The translations under genes and the position numbers were made by a program. This document shows positions 36,599 through 48,738 of a stretch of 64,000 nucleotides of DNA, piece by piece (position 1 is the first letter of the stretch; every line of letters begins with the position of its first letter). The notes beneath the pieces are model-generated. The model ran no database searches, was not told the DNA's origin, and saw only the letters and a list, made by a program, of their open reading frames with translations. This stretch comes from Petropleomorpha daqingensis (GTDB lineage Bacteria; Actinomycetota; Actinomycetes; Mycobacteriales; Geodermatophilaceae): contig NZ_JACBZT010000001.1 of the NCBI RefSeq assembly GCF_013408985.1, forward strand, positions 4,853,197 through 4,917,196. The letters are read 5' to 3'.

Positions 36599-37444
36599 TC
36601 AGCGCCAGAAGGCGCGCAGGTGCTCCACCACGGCCGGCACCTGCGCCCGGCCGGCCAGCGCCGACGGCTTGCGCGTGGCCGGGTCCAGCGGGTTCGTCCC
36701 GAAGGCCCGCAGGGCGACCTCGTCGGCGAGGACGACGCGCACCTCCGCCTTCTCGCGCAGGCCCGCGACCTCGTCGTCGTGGCTCGGGCCGAGCGGGCTG
36801 CCCGGGGTGCCGGGGAACGGCGCGACGATCAGCACCTTCTCGTACCCCGCCGCCAGGTCGGCGTTGGTGATCGACCGCATGCCGCCGTCGATGAAGCGGC
36901 GCTCGCCGATCGTGATCGGCGGGTAGACCAGCGGGACGGCGCAGCTCGCGGCGACCGCGTCCAGCAGGGGCACGCCGGAGTCGGCGTCGAAGGCGGCGAA
37001 CGCGCCGTCGTGCGCGTCCACCGCGGTCACCACGAGGCGGCGGTCCGGCCACGCCGGCTCGCCGATGCGGGCGCGGATCGTCGTCCGCCGCTCCTCCTCG
37101 GGCACGGTCGACGCCCGCAGTGCGAGGGCGCCGACCCGGGCGCGGGCCTCCTGCTGGTCGCTCACCCCGGCCAGCGCCGTGCCGATGGCCGTCATCATCG
37201 CCGTCGCGTCGAAGTCCGTCCGCTTCTCGGTCGGCGGCACCGGCCCGAGCTGGCGCTCGTACAGCTCGGCGAGGTCGGAGCCGGTCCGCAGCAGCGTGCC
37301 CACGATCGAGCCGGCCGACGTCCCGACCACCAGGTCGGCATCGCGGACGTCGACGCCTTCCTCGGCCAGGCCCGCGAGCAGGCCGATCTCCCAGGCGATC
37401 CCGGCGATCCCGCCGCCTCCCAGCACCAGCGCACGCGTCGTCAC
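36599..37444 (-). CDS. Patatin-like phospholipase / RssA-like esterase
   Basis: A 281-residue patatin-domain protein. Oxyanion region GGGGIAGIAWEIG, nucleophile Ser43 in GTSAGS and Asp186 in DGGM complete the Ser-Asp dyad. Bacterial members hydrolyse lipids or other acyl esters; cytosolic or membrane-associated. Start GTG 37444 comes from the family N-terminus TTRALVLGGGG. It ends 59 bases before the GH3 start and is probably transcribed separately, as no functional tie is evident. Confidence 0.88.
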   Translation of the reverse strand: MTTRALVLGGGGIAGIAWEIGLLAGLAEEGVDVRDADLVVGTSAGSIVGTLLRTGSDLAELYERQLGPVPPTEKRTDFDATAMMTAIGTALAGVSDQQEARARVGALALRASTVPEEERRTTIRARIGEPAWPDRRLVVTAVDAHDGAFAAFDADSGVPLLDAVAASCAVPLVYPPITIGERRFIDGGMRSITNADLAAGYEKVLIVAPFPGTPGSPLGPSHDDEVAGLREKAEVRVVLADEVALRAFGTNPLDPATRKPSALAGRAQVPAVVEHLRAFWR

Positions 37445-37600
37445 GGTCGCACTCTCGCACGGCTCGCTGCGCCGCTGACAAGGCACCTGGCAGTGAGCTG
37501 TGAGTGGGCTGCCAGTTCCATCGGAGGCGGGTCCCGCGGGCCGCGGCGGACGCACACTCTCGGCGGAATCGGGGGGCAGCCGTCGTCTCTGGAGGTCGCC

Positions 37601-39268
37601 ATGGCCACCGTCACCGGTGAGGATCGGCCGGTCCGTCGTCCCGTCTCGCTCAAACGGGAGATCGGCCTGATCGGCCTGCTGTGGGCCTCGACCGGCTCGA
37701 TCATCGGCTCCGGATGGCTCTTCGGCGCCCAGAAGGGGCTGGTCACCGCGGGCCCCGCGGCGGTCATCTCCTGGGTCATCGGCGGGGTGGCGATCCTCTT
37801 CCTCGCGCTGGTGCACGCCGAGCTCGGCGGGATGTACCCGGTGTCCGGCGGGTCGGCGCGGTTCCCCCACTACGCCTTCGGCGGAGCGGCCGGTGCGTCG
37901 TTCGGCTGGTTCTCCTTCCTGCAGGCGGCGACCGTGGCGCCCATCGAGGTGTCTGCGGTGATCAACTACGCGACGCACTACTCGTTCGCGCAGGGCTGGC
38001 TGAACAAGGACCAGACGCTGACCACCAGCGGGCTGATCGTGGCGATCGTCCTCATGGCGATCATCTCGTCGGTCAACTTCCTCGGCGTGCGCGCGCTCGC
38101 GGCCACGAACAGCACCGCCACGTGGTGGAAGGTCGGCGTCCCGCTGCTGACGATCTTCGCCGTCGCGATCGCCGGCGGCCTGCACCCCGGAAACTTCACC
38201 GCCGCCGACGGGTTCTCCCCCGACGGCGCGAAGGGCATCCTCGCCGCGGTCGCGACCAGCGGGATCATCTTCGCCTACCTCGGCTTCGAGCAGGCCGACC
38301 AGCTGGCCGGGGAGAGCAAGAACCCCAAGCGGGACATCCCCTTCGCCGTCATCGGCTCGGTGGTGATCGGGCTGGTCATCTACATCGCGCTGCAGGTGGT
38401 GTTCCTGATGGCGCTGCCCGGCAGCGCGATCGGCCCGACCTGGGCGTCGACGGCGAGCAGCGCCTTCTACACGGCCTTCACCGGGCCCTGGGCGCAGCTG
38501 GCGGCGCTTGTCGGCCTCGGCTGGCTCGCGACGATCCTCTACATCGACGCGCTCATCTCGCCGGCCGGCACGGGCCTGATCTACACGGCGGCGACCTCGC
38601 GGGTCTCCTTCGGACTGTCGCGCAACGGCTACTTCCCCAACTGGTACGAGCGGCTCAACGACCGCGCCGTCCCGTGGATCGGTGTGATCACCTCGTTCGT
38701 CGTGGGCTGCATCTGCTTCCTGCCGTTCCCGAGCTGGCAGTCGCTGGTGGGGCTGATCACGAGCGCCAGCGTGCTGATGTACGCGGGCGCGCCGCTGGCC
38801 CTGGGCGTCTTCCGGCGACGGCTGCCGAACGCCGACCGCCCCTACCGGCTGCCCGCGGCGGAGGTCCTCTCGCCTCTGGCGTTCATCGTCTCGGGGCTGA
38901 TCATCCTGTGGTCGGGCTGGGACACCGACTGGAAGCTGGGCGTCGCGATCCTGCTGGGCTACGTGATCCTCGGCCTGACCCGGGTCTTCCACCTGAACAC
39001 GCACAACCCGGTGATGCAGTGGCGGGCCGCGGTGTGGTTGCCGGTGTACCTGGTCGGGCTCGGCCTGATCACCTACCTGAGCCCGTACGGGCCGATGGCG
39101 AAGCCGGCCATCCCGCTGTGGTGGGACATCGCCACCGTCGCCGTCTTCAGCCTGGTCATCTACTACTGGGCGATGGCCGTCGCGCTACCGACCGCGGAGA
39201 TCGAGCACATGGTCAACGAGGTCGTGCCCGACGAGGAGGAGACCCTCGGTCCGCCGCTGGGTCACTAG
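37601..39268 (+). CDS. APC-family amino acid permease
   Basis: A 555-residue permease with about 12-14 TM segments. The first TM has the APC signature GSIIGSGWLFG, TM6 region AYLGFEQADQLAGESKNPKRDIPFA is typical of amino-acid/polyamine transporters, and the C-terminus is acidic. It should import amino acids or amines by cation symport. ATG 37601 has a good SD (GGAGG five bases upstream). It overlaps the end of a convergent small gene by four bases (stops TAG/CTA). Substrate unknown. Confidence 0.9.
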   Translation: MATVTGEDRPVRRPVSLKREIGLIGLLWASTGSIIGSGWLFGAQKGLVTAGPAAVISWVIGGVAILFLALVHAELGGMYPVSGGSARFPHYAFGGAAGASFGWFSFLQAATVAPIEVSAVINYATHYSFAQGWLNKDQTLTTSGLIVAIVLMAIISSVNFLGVRALAATNSTATWWKVGVPLLTIFAVAIAGGLHPGNFTAADGFSPDGAKGILAAVATSGIIFAYLGFEQADQLAGESKNPKRDIPFAVIGSVVIGLVIYIALQVVFLMALPGSAIGPTWASTASSAFYTAFTGPWAQLAALVGLGWLATILYIDALISPAGTGLIYTAATSRVSFGLSRNGYFPNWYERLNDRAVPWIGVITSFVVGCICFLPFPSWQSLVGLITSASVLMYAGAPLALGVFRRRLPNADRPYRLPAAEVLSPLAFIVSGLIILWSGWDTDWKLGVAILLGYVILGLTRVFHLNTHNPVMQWRAAVWLPVYLVGLGLITYLSPYGPMAKPAIPLWWDIATVAVFSLVIYYWAMAVALPTAEIEHMVNEVVPDEEETLGPPLGH

Positions 39269-39708
39269 AGCAGGGGCGTCACCGGCGTGAACGTCGGCCA
39301 GAGCCGCACCTCGTAGTGGTCCCGCGCCGGTGGGCTGAACAGGAGGAACAGCGGCGTGCCGATCTCCTGGCCGACGACGTCGGAGATCGGCACGTCCTCC
39401 TTGAACTCCGCCGGGATCCGGGCGCCCACGAACCCGACGTGCGCGCCGTCCTCGCGCATGGCGAGGTCGAAGGTCGCCCGCGGGTTCCCGGAGGTCGCGC
39501 TCTGGTGGACGACCTCCCCCGACAGCGCCACGAAGCCGTGCGGGCGGGTCGAGAACTCGAGGGTGCCGACCGAGGTGGCGATGTCCGCCGTCCCGCCGCC
39601 GCCGCGCTCGAGGATCTCCACGGCGACGGTCCGGCGCAGACCGTGGAAGGGGTTCTCGACCGTGGTGCACCAGTCGACCAGGACCTTGAAATCGGAGACC
39701 GACGCCAT
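39265..39708 (-). CDS. Conserved hypothetical protein, 147 residues
   Basis: A soluble protein beginning ASVSDFKVLVDWCTTVENPFHGLRR and containing alternating beta-strand patterns (TSVGTLEFSTRPHGFVALSGEVV, FDLAMREDGAHVGFVGARIP). No signal peptide, TM segment or known motif was recognised. ATG 39708 has AAGGGG seven bases upstream. Its stop overlaps the stop of the APC gene. Function unknown. Confidence 0.65.
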   Translation of the reverse strand: MASVSDFKVLVDWCTTVENPFHGLRRTVAVEILERGGGGTADIATSVGTLEFSTRPHGFVALSGEVVHQSATSGNPRATFDLAMREDGAHVGFVGARIPAEFKEDVPISDVVGQEIGTPLFLLFSPPARDHYEVRLWPTFTPVTPLL

Positions 39709-39785
39709 GGCAGCGCCCCTTCCGGGAGATCCGCGGACCGAGCGGTAGGCGAGTGTCCTCGGGGCCGTCGCCCGGTGGCAAGGAG

Positions 39786-42915
<3,130 letters not shown>

Positions 42916-42930
42916 CACCACCCCCGGTTC

Positions 42931-42975
42931 CGCCGATTGCGCCCTTTTCGCGATGCGAAAAGGGCGCAATCGGCG
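42931..42975 (+). terminator. Terminator with 21-base perfect arms
   Basis: Arms 42931-42951 and 42955-42975 with a GAT loop begin 16 bases after the MFS stop. Confidence 0.75.
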
Positions 42976-43008
42976 CATCCGGCCCGGCGAGCGCCGCGGA
43001 AGGACGGT

Positions 43009-43206
43009 GTGTTCGTGTTCGCGCTGGCGGTCCCGGCCCTCCTCGTCGTCCTGGGCGGATACGCCGCGGGCTACGAGCTCTGGTCGGCGGTGGTCGGGAA
43101 CACCGGCGCCGAGGCCGCCGGCTGGGTCACCGGCGTGGTGCTGCTCGCTGCCGTGGTGGTCGGGGCGGTGCGCCGGCGGCGGCGGAGGTCACGGCGCCGG
43201 AGGTGA
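43009..43206 (+). CDS. Small two-TM membrane protein
   Basis: A 65-residue protein with two hydrophobic segments (VFALAVPALLVVLGGYAAG and GWVTGVVLLAAVVVGAV) and a strongly basic C-terminus ([11 protein letters not shown]), so the tail should be cytoplasmic. GTG 43009 has GGAAGGA five bases upstream. It lies between the MFS terminator and a convergent glycosyltransferase gene, ending two bases before it. No family recognised. Confidence 0.55.
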   Translation: MFVFALAVPALLVVLGGYAAGYELWSAVVGNTGAEAAGWVTGVVLLAAVVVGAVRRRRRRSRRRR

Positions 43207-43208
43207 GG

Positions 43209-45065
43209 TCAGGAGGTCAGGTCGTAGACCGTCACCCCGCCGACGGTGGAGGCGGTGTAGTGCGCCGCGACCCACTCGGCGATCTGAGCGGCGCTGCCCT
43301 GGCCCCCGTCCCGGCCACCCCCGCCCATGCCGCCGCCGGCGAGGTAGTAGTGGATCCTCCCCTCGGCCACGTACCGCTGGAACTGCGCCAGCGTCGGGCT
43401 GTCGTCGCCGCCGTTGAACCCGCCGATCGCCATCACCGGATCGCCGGTGGCCAGCTGGTAGCCGGCGGCGCTCTGCGAACCCGTCGTCGCCGCGACCCAC
43501 GTGTAGTCGGCGGCGTTCTCCTCGAGCAGCGCCTCGAGGTCGCCGGTCGACGTCGTCCCCGCGGCTGACGGCGCGCCACCGGCGAACCCGCCCCCGCGGG
43601 CACCGAAACCGGCGACGGCCGGGCCCGCGGTCGGCATCGAGCCGTTCTGCGCCGTCGTCACGCTCTCGACCGAGTACGCGGCCGGCCCGGCGAGCGCGAC
43701 GACGATCGCGAGCGCGGCCGTCGCCCGCTGCACCGCCGGACCGGCCGCTCCGGCCACCGTCAGCCCCACCGTGGCGACGAGGCCGCCGACGACCACGACC
43801 CACCGCAGCGCCGGCAGGAACGCGGGCGTGGAGCTGAGCAGCGCGAACGAGACCGCCGTCGTCAGCAGCGTCGCCGAGGCGAGCAGCACCGAGCCGGACA
43901 GGGTGTCCCGGCGCGGCCAGACCAGCCCGACGCCGATGCCGACCAGCGCGGCGACGGCCGGGGCGAGCGCGACGGTGTAGTAGGCGTGGAAGATGCCGGC
44001 CATCAGGCTGAACGTCAGCGCGGTGACGACCAGCCAGCCGCCCCACACCGCCAGCCCGGCGCGGACCGGGTCGGTGCGCGGCGCCCGCGCGGTGAGCACG
44101 AGCCCGGCGACCAGCGCGATCAGGGCGGCCGGGAGCAGCCAGGCGATCTGCCCGCCGAGCTCCGAGCCGAACAGCCGCCACAGCCCCGGGGTTCCCGACT
44201 GCGGACCGTTCTCGCTGCCGGTCAGCCGCGACAGGCCGTTGTAGCCCAACGCCAGCTCGAGCACCGAGTTGTTCGTGGAGCCCCCGATGTAGGGCCGCGA
44301 GGACGCCGGCCACAGCTGCACGATCGCCACCCACCAGCCGCCGGCGACCACCATCGCCGCCCCGGCCGCGAGAAGGTGCAGCAGCCGGCGGCCGATCCGG
44401 CCGTGCGCGACGAGCAGGTAGGCCACCGCGAAGCCGGGCAGCACGAGGAACGCCTGCAGCATCTTGGCCAGGAACGCGAAGCCGACCAGCGCCCCGGCGA
44501 GCACCAGCCAGCGCAGCGCGCGCCGACCCTCCAGCGCCCGCACCACCGCGTACGCCGCCGCGGTCAGCAGCAGGGTGAGCAGCGCGTCGGGGTTGTCGAA
44601 CCGGAACATGACGACGGCGACCGGCGTCAGCGCCATGACCAGGCCGGCCAGCAGCGCCGGGCCGGGACGGCGGACGGTCCGCCGCACCGCGGCGACGACG
44701 AGCGCCACCGTGCCGACACCCATCAGCGCCTGCGGCACCAGCAGCGCCCAGCTCGACAGCCCGAACAACCGGATCGACAGGCCCATCACCCACAGCGAGG
44801 CGGGCGTCTTGTCGACGGTGATCGCGTTGCCGGCGTCCAGGGAGCCGAAGAACCACGCCTTCCAGCTCTGCGAGCCCGCCTGCGCGGCGGCCGCGTAGAA
44901 CTCGTTGGCGTAGCCGTTGGCCGACAGTCCCCAGAGGTAGAGAGCGGCGGTGCCGAGCAGCAGGGCGACCAGCGCCGGCCGCGCCCAGGCGGGGCGCTCC
45001 TCCCCCGGGCGGTCGTCGGCCGCGGGCGCGGCGGTCGGCGGTCGGACCGGGGCGGAGAGGCTCAT
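43209..45065 (-). CDS. GT39/ArnT-like membrane glycosyltransferase
   Basis: A 618-residue polytopic membrane protein. The first loop carries NGYANEFYAAAAQAGSQSWKAW and DKTPASLWVMG, and later FRFDNPDALLTLLL, hallmarks of the PMT/ArnT-like group that use polyprenyl-linked sugars. About 12 TM segments are followed by a Gly-rich outer domain (GARGGGFAGGAPSA) and a soluble C-terminal part with LAGGGMGGGG. The acceptor is unknown. ATG 45065 is the only sensible start. Confidence 0.87.
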   Translation of the reverse strand: MSLSAPVRPPTAAPAADDRPGEERPAWARPALVALLLGTAALYLWGLSANGYANEFYAAAAQAGSQSWKAWFFGSLDAGNAITVDKTPASLWVMGLSIRLFGLSSWALLVPQALMGVGTVALVVAAVRRTVRRPGPALLAGLVMALTPVAVVMFRFDNPDALLTLLLTAAAYAVVRALEGRRALRWLVLAGALVGFAFLAKMLQAFLVLPGFAVAYLLVAHGRIGRRLLHLLAAGAAMVVAGGWWVAIVQLWPASSRPYIGGSTNNSVLELALGYNGLSRLTGSENGPQSGTPGLWRLFGSELGGQIAWLLPAALIALVAGLVLTARAPRTDPVRAGLAVWGGWLVVTALTFSLMAGIFHAYYTVALAPAVAALVGIGVGLVWPRRDTLSGSVLLASATLLTTAVSFALLSSTPAFLPALRWVVVVGGLVATVGLTVAGAAGPAVQRATAALAIVVALAGPAAYSVESVTTAQNGSMPTAGPAVAGFGARGGGFAGGAPSAAGTTSTGDLEALLEENAADYTWVAATTGSQSAAGYQLATGDPVMAIGGFNGGDDSPTLAQFQRYVAEGRIHYYLAGGGMGGGGRDGGQGSAAQIAEWVAAHYTASTVGGVTVYDLTS

Positions 45066-45127
45066 GCCGCCACCCTCGGTGACCTACCTGCTCAGGAACG
45101 TGGTCGGGCTTGTGCGCCGGCTGTGAG

Positions 45128-45706
45128 TCAGTGGAGGGCGGTGTCGGCCGGGCCGGTCGCCCAGCGGCGGAAGCGGACGACGAGCCCGGCACGGGTCGGC
45201 GCGCAGCAGTAGGGCCCGGCGCTCGCCGCGACCTCGGCCGGGAACGGGCAGACCCGCACCAGGCGGAACGGCTCGTCGTCCACCCGCGCCCGGACGGTCA
45301 CCGCGTCACCGGACCGGCTCGCCCGCACCGTGACCCGCCGGCCGGCCCACTCCGGCACCGGGGCGACCGACCAGTCCGACCGCCCCAGGGTGACGACGGC
45401 GCCGAGCTGCGGCACGCCGTCGGAGAACTCGACCCCGGTCTTGACCCACGTCTCGCCGTCCGCGCGGATCATCAGCCCGGCCTGGTCGAACTGCTGGTCG
45501 TAGCCGGCGTCGAAGGTGACCTCGACGGCGCCCGGATCGTCCAGCGGCGCGAGCAGCGCGTGCGCGTCGTCGTGGACGAAGCCGTAGGCGGTGTGCCGCC
45601 AGGCGTCGCTGCCCTCGACGGCCGTGACCAGCAGATCCGCGCCGTCCTGGTCGACCGCGGACGGCGGCGTCGTCCAGGCGCCGTCGGACCATGCCCGGGC
45701 GTTCAC
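45128..45706 (-). CDS. DUF1349 concanavalin-like protein
   Basis: A 192-residue single-domain protein of the DUF1349 (regulation-of-enolase-like) family: FVHDDAHALLAPL, VEVTFDAGYDQQFDQAGLMIRADGETWVKTGVEFSDG and the end FRLVRVCPFP are typical. Such proteins have a lectin-like beta-sandwich and are thought to bind carbohydrates. GTG 45706 shares GTGA with the LLM gene stop, so both are one operon. No signal peptide. Confidence 0.8.
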   Translation of the reverse strand: MNARAWSDGAWTTPPSAVDQDGADLLVTAVEGSDAWRHTAYGFVHDDAHALLAPLDDPGAVEVTFDAGYDQQFDQAGLMIRADGETWVKTGVEFSDGVPQLGAVVTLGRSDWSVAPVPEWAGRRVTVRASRSGDAVTVRARVDDEPFRLVRVCPFPAEVAASAGPYCCAPTRAGLVVRFRRWATGPADTALH

Positions 45707-46725
45707 GCGACGAGCTCGGCCATCAGACGCAGCGTGTTCGCGTCCCCGCCGATCATCATCGTGGTGAGCAGCGAGCCCTTCCAGGCGGCCAGGTCGTCGG
45801 CGATCTTCTCCCGCGGCCCGACCAGGGCGATCTTCTCCACCATGGCGAGCGGCACGGCCGCGGCCGCCTCGTCGCGGCGGCCGTCCAGGTAGAGGTCCTG
45901 GATCCCGGCGCACTCGGCCTCGAAGCCCATCCGGGCGAACACCTCGTAGTGGAAGTTGACCCCGCGCGCGCCCATGCCCCCGATGTACAGGGCGAGCATC
46001 GGACGCACCTGGTCGGCCGCGGTGTCGGCGTCGTCCCCGATCACGACGGGGACCATGCAGGCGACCTCGAAGTCCTCCGCGGAGCGCCGCGCGCCGTCCC
46101 GGGCGAACCCCTCCTGCAGCGCCGCGCGGTAGTGCTCGTCGTCGGTCGGCGAGTAGAAGAGCGGGATCCAGCCGTCGGCGATCTCCGCGGCCAGGGCCAC
46201 GTTCTTCGGGCCCTCCGCGGCGAGCAGGATCGGGATGTCGGGGCGGACCGGGTGGATCGTCGACCGCAGGGGCTTGCCCAGGCCGGTGCCACCCGGGAAG
46301 GGCAGCCGGTAGTGCTCCCCGTCGAAGGCGACGACCTCGCGGGCGAAGGCCTGCCGGAGGATCGTCACGTACTCGCGGGTCCGGGCCAGCGGCTTCGGAT
46401 AGGGCTGGCCGTACCAGCCCTCGACGACCTGGGGCCCGGAGGCGCCGATGCCCAGGACGAACCGGCCGCCGGTCAGGTGGTCCATCGTCATCGCGGCCAT
46501 CGCGGTGGCGGCCGGCGTGCGCGCCGACATCTGCACCACCGACGTCCCGAGCCGCAGCCGGGAGGTCCGGCTGCCCAGCCAGGCCAGCGGGGTCAGCGCG
46601 TCCGACCCGTAGGCCTCGGCGGTCCACACGGAGTCGAAGCCGAGCTGTTCGGCGAGGGCGACCAGCTCCGGCTGGCCCTCCGGCTGCCGCGCGCCCCAGT
46701 ACCCCAAGGTCAGACCCAGCTTCAT
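45703..46725 (-). CDS. LLM-class flavin/F420-dependent oxidoreductase
   Basis: A 340-residue TIM-barrel oxidoreductase of the luciferase-like family: KLGLTLGYWG at the start, FDSVWTAEAYGSDALTPLAW, MTMDHLTGGRFVLGIGASGPQVVEGWYG and PILLAAEGPKNVALAAEIADGW. The pattern is that of the F420-dependent branch common in actinomycetes. ATG 46725 fits the conserved start. The natural substrate is unknown; the partner DUF1349 gene overlaps its end. Confidence 0.9.
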   Translation of the reverse strand: MKLGLTLGYWGARQPEGQPELVALAEQLGFDSVWTAEAYGSDALTPLAWLGSRTSRLRLGTSVVQMSARTPAATAMAAMTMDHLTGGRFVLGIGASGPQVVEGWYGQPYPKPLARTREYVTILRQAFAREVVAFDGEHYRLPFPGGTGLGKPLRSTIHPVRPDIPILLAAEGPKNVALAAEIADGWIPLFYSPTDDEHYRAALQEGFARDGARRSAEDFEVACMVPVVIGDDADTAADQVRPMLALYIGGMGARGVNFHYEVFARMGFEAECAGIQDLYLDGRRDEAAAAVPLAMVEKIALVGPREKIADDLAAWKGSLLTTMMIGGDANTLRLMAELVA

Positions 46726-46766
46726 GCCGACCAGTCTGCCGGGAATCGCGTCGGCCACGGCGTGGG

Positions 46767-46772
46767 GATGAT
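46767..46772 (+). promoter_or_regulatory. Candidate -10 of a leaderless gene
   Basis: GATGAT ends six bases before GTG 46779, as at the other leaderless starts here; no SD is visible and the -35 is unclear. Confidence 0.3.
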
Positions 46773-46778
46773 CTCCGG

Positions 46779-47489
46779 GTGACCGATCCGCAGGAGTGGC
46801 TGGCCGCCGCCACCGTCGACGCCGCCGTGTTCGCGCTGCGACCGGACTACCGGGCGCTGCTCGTCACCGCCGACGGCCTGCACGGCGGCCCCAGCGACGA
46901 GACCAGCGAGCGCATCCTGGCCGACGCCGAGGCGACCGCCCGCGCGCACCTGGACGGGCAGCCGCCCGAGCAGCTGCCGCACCTCGGCGCCTGGCGGGAG
47001 GCGTACCGGGCGTTCGGGGCCAAGCCGCAGCGCACCCGCCCCAGCGTCGAGGCGCTGCTCCGCCGTCTCGACCCCGAGGGGCTGCCGCGCATCGACCGGA
47101 TCACCGACGTCTACAACGCGATCTCGATCGCCCACCTGCTGCCGCTGGGCGGCGAGGACCGCGCCGCCTACGCCGGCCCGCCACGGCTGGTCCGCGCCGA
47201 CGGCGGCGAACCGTTCGACACCACCGCGAGCGGCGAGCCCGTCGTCGAGCACCCCGAGCCGGGCGAGGTCGTCTGGCGGGACGACGTCGGCGTCACCTGC
47301 CGCCGCTGGAACTGGCGCCAGGGCGTGCGCACCCGCCTGACCACCGGCACCACCAGCGCCGTGTTCATCCTCGACGTGCTCGACCCGGTGACCGACGACG
47401 CCGCGCACGCCGCGGCCGACGCCCTCACCGACGGGCTGCTCGCGCTCAGCCCCGATGCCGGGATCCACCGGCGGCTGCTCGGGCGCTGA
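46779..47489 (+). CDS. B3/4-domain protein (PheT-like editing domain, stand-alone)
   Basis: A 236-residue protein resembling the B3/B4 domain of phenylalanyl-tRNA synthetase beta chain. The diagnostic pieces are AWREAYRAFGAKPQRTRPSVEALLRR, ITDVYNAISIAHLLPLGGEDR and the late WNWRQGVRTRLTT. Stand-alone B3/4 proteins are widespread and may hydrolyse mischarged aminoacyl-tRNA, but their role is not settled. GTG 46779 lacks SD and may be leaderless. Confidence 0.82.
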   Translation: MTDPQEWLAAATVDAAVFALRPDYRALLVTADGLHGGPSDETSERILADAEATARAHLDGQPPEQLPHLGAWREAYRAFGAKPQRTRPSVEALLRRLDPEGLPRIDRITDVYNAISIAHLLPLGGEDRAAYAGPPRLVRADGGEPFDTTASGEPVVEHPEPGEVVWRDDVGVTCRRWNWRQGVRTRLTTGTTSAVFILDVLDPVTDDAAHAAADALTDGLLALSPDAGIHRRLLGR

Positions 47490-47530
47490 GCCGTCCGGCG
47501 GACCCGGCGGTCCCGGCGCATGCTCGGGCG

Positions 47531-47776
47531 ATGAACGCTGTTCGTTCCCTCGTGGGGACCGTCGGCGTCGTCCTGGCGGTGGTTCTGCTGCTGCTCGGCC
47601 TCGTCCTCTCCCCCGTGCTGCTCCCGGTGGGGGCGGTGGTGCTGCTCGTCGTCGGGGCGTGGAAGTTCTGGCGCATGAAGCACAAGACCGAGCGCGCGGT
47701 GAAACGGGGGCACCGGCGCGTGCGCAAGGCCGGGAAGACGGCGCGCGAGAAGGCCGAGCACGCCGTCACCGGTTAG
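47531..47776 (+). CDS. Small one-TM protein with basic C-terminus
   Basis: An 81-residue protein with one long hydrophobic stretch (about residues 8-45, enough for one or two TM) and a Lys/Arg-rich tail (KHKTERAVKRGHRRVRKAGK). ATG 47531 stands six bases after CATGCT, in line with the leaderless pattern; no SD. The stop overlaps that of the convergent Gfo/Idh gene by four bases. Function unknown. Confidence 0.6.
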   Translation: MNAVRSLVGTVGVVLAVVLLLLGLVLSPVLLPVGAVVLLVVGAWKFWRMKHKTERAVKRGHRRVRKAGKTAREKAEHAVTG

Positions 47777-48738
47777 CTCGACGAGAGCTGCCGGCGGACC
47801 TCGTCGACGACCTCCAGGACGGCGATGGTGTCGCGCAGCGGGCGGTCGGGGTGCTCGAGCAGCCCGTCGGCGACCGCCTGACCGACCGCCCGGAACATCG
47901 GCACGTACCCGCGGCCCTCTCTCGACTCGGCGACCGTGCGCGGCTCGCCGGACGGCGGCCGAACGACGGTGAACGACTCCGCGGCGAGGAAGAGCGGGCC
48001 GACGGAGATCAGCCCGTCGGTGCCGCCCACGCTCCCCGCCGGGCTGATGAACCCGCGCAACGACGTGAGCAGCGAGGCGAACCGGCCGTCGCCGTAGCGC
48101 AGGTGCACCGACGCGGTGAGGTCCAGGCCGTCCTCGCGCAGCTCCCCGGTCGCCTCGATCGACGACGGCTCGCCGAGCAGGAGCTGGGCGAAGGTCAGCG
48201 GGTAGACGCCCATGTCGAGCAGCGCGCCCCCGCCGAGGTCCCGGCGCCAGTGGATCGCGTCGGGGGGCGGCGGGAAGCCGAAGCTCGCCTGGACGGTGCG
48301 CACCTCGCCGATCGCGCCGCCGCGGACCTCGTCGAGCAGCCGGCGGATCGTCGGGTTGAACCGCATCCACATCGCCTCCATGAGGAAGCGGCCCCGCTCG
48401 GCGGCCAGCGCGGCGAGCTCGCGCGCCTCGTCGGCGGTGGTGGCGAACGCCTTCTCCAGCAGCACGTGCTTGCCCGCCAGCAGCGCGGCGCTGGCGACCT
48501 CGAGGTGCGTGCCGATCGGCGTCCCGATGTAGACGACGTCGACGTCCTCGTCGGCGAACAGCGCCTCGTAGGAGCCGTGCCAGCGCGGGACCTCGTGCGC
48601 GGTGGCGAACTGCTCGGCCGCCTCCGCCGTCCGCGAGGCGACCGCGACCAGCTCGACGTTCTCGGCGAGGTGCAGGTCGCCGACGACCGTCCGGCTGATG
48701 CCGCCGGTGCCGACGATCGCCCAGCGCGGGAGGCTCAC
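47773..48738 (-). CDS. Gfo/Idh/MocA-family oxidoreductase (dihydrodiol-dehydrogenase-like)
   Basis: A 321-residue protein: Rossmann motif GTGGIS, signature LLEKAFATT (Ala where most relatives have Pro), LMEAMWMRFNPTIRRLLDEV and GGALLDMGVYPLTFAQLL. This pattern fits the branch with dimeric dihydrodiol dehydrogenase and 1,5-anhydrofructose reductase-like enzymes. GTG 48738 overlaps the GH3 stop. As the last gene of the rhamnosidase operon it may oxidise or reduce a released sugar. Specific substrate unknown. Confidence 0.85.
   Translation of the reverse strand: MSLPRWAIVGTGGISRTVVGDLHLAENVELVAVASRTAEAAEQFATAHEVPRWHGSYEALFADEDVDVVYIGTPIGTHLEVASAALLAGKHVLLEKAFATTADEARELAALAAERGRFLMEAMWMRFNPTIRRLLDEVRGGAIGEVRTVQASFGFPPPPDAIHWRRDLGGGALLDMGVYPLTFAQLLLGEPSSIEATGELREDGLDLTASVHLRYGDGRFASLLTSLRGFISPAGSVGGTDGLISVGPLFLAAESFTVVRPPSGEPRTVAESREGRGYVPMFRAVGQAVADGLLEHPDRPLRDTIAVLEVVDEVRRQLSSS

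Noticed and set aside
36188-37600. Long in-frame extension upstream of the APC permease
   Set aside because: It runs antisense through the GH3 and patatin genes, is low-complexity Arg/Gly-rich, and a good SD with ATG at 37601 explains the start.
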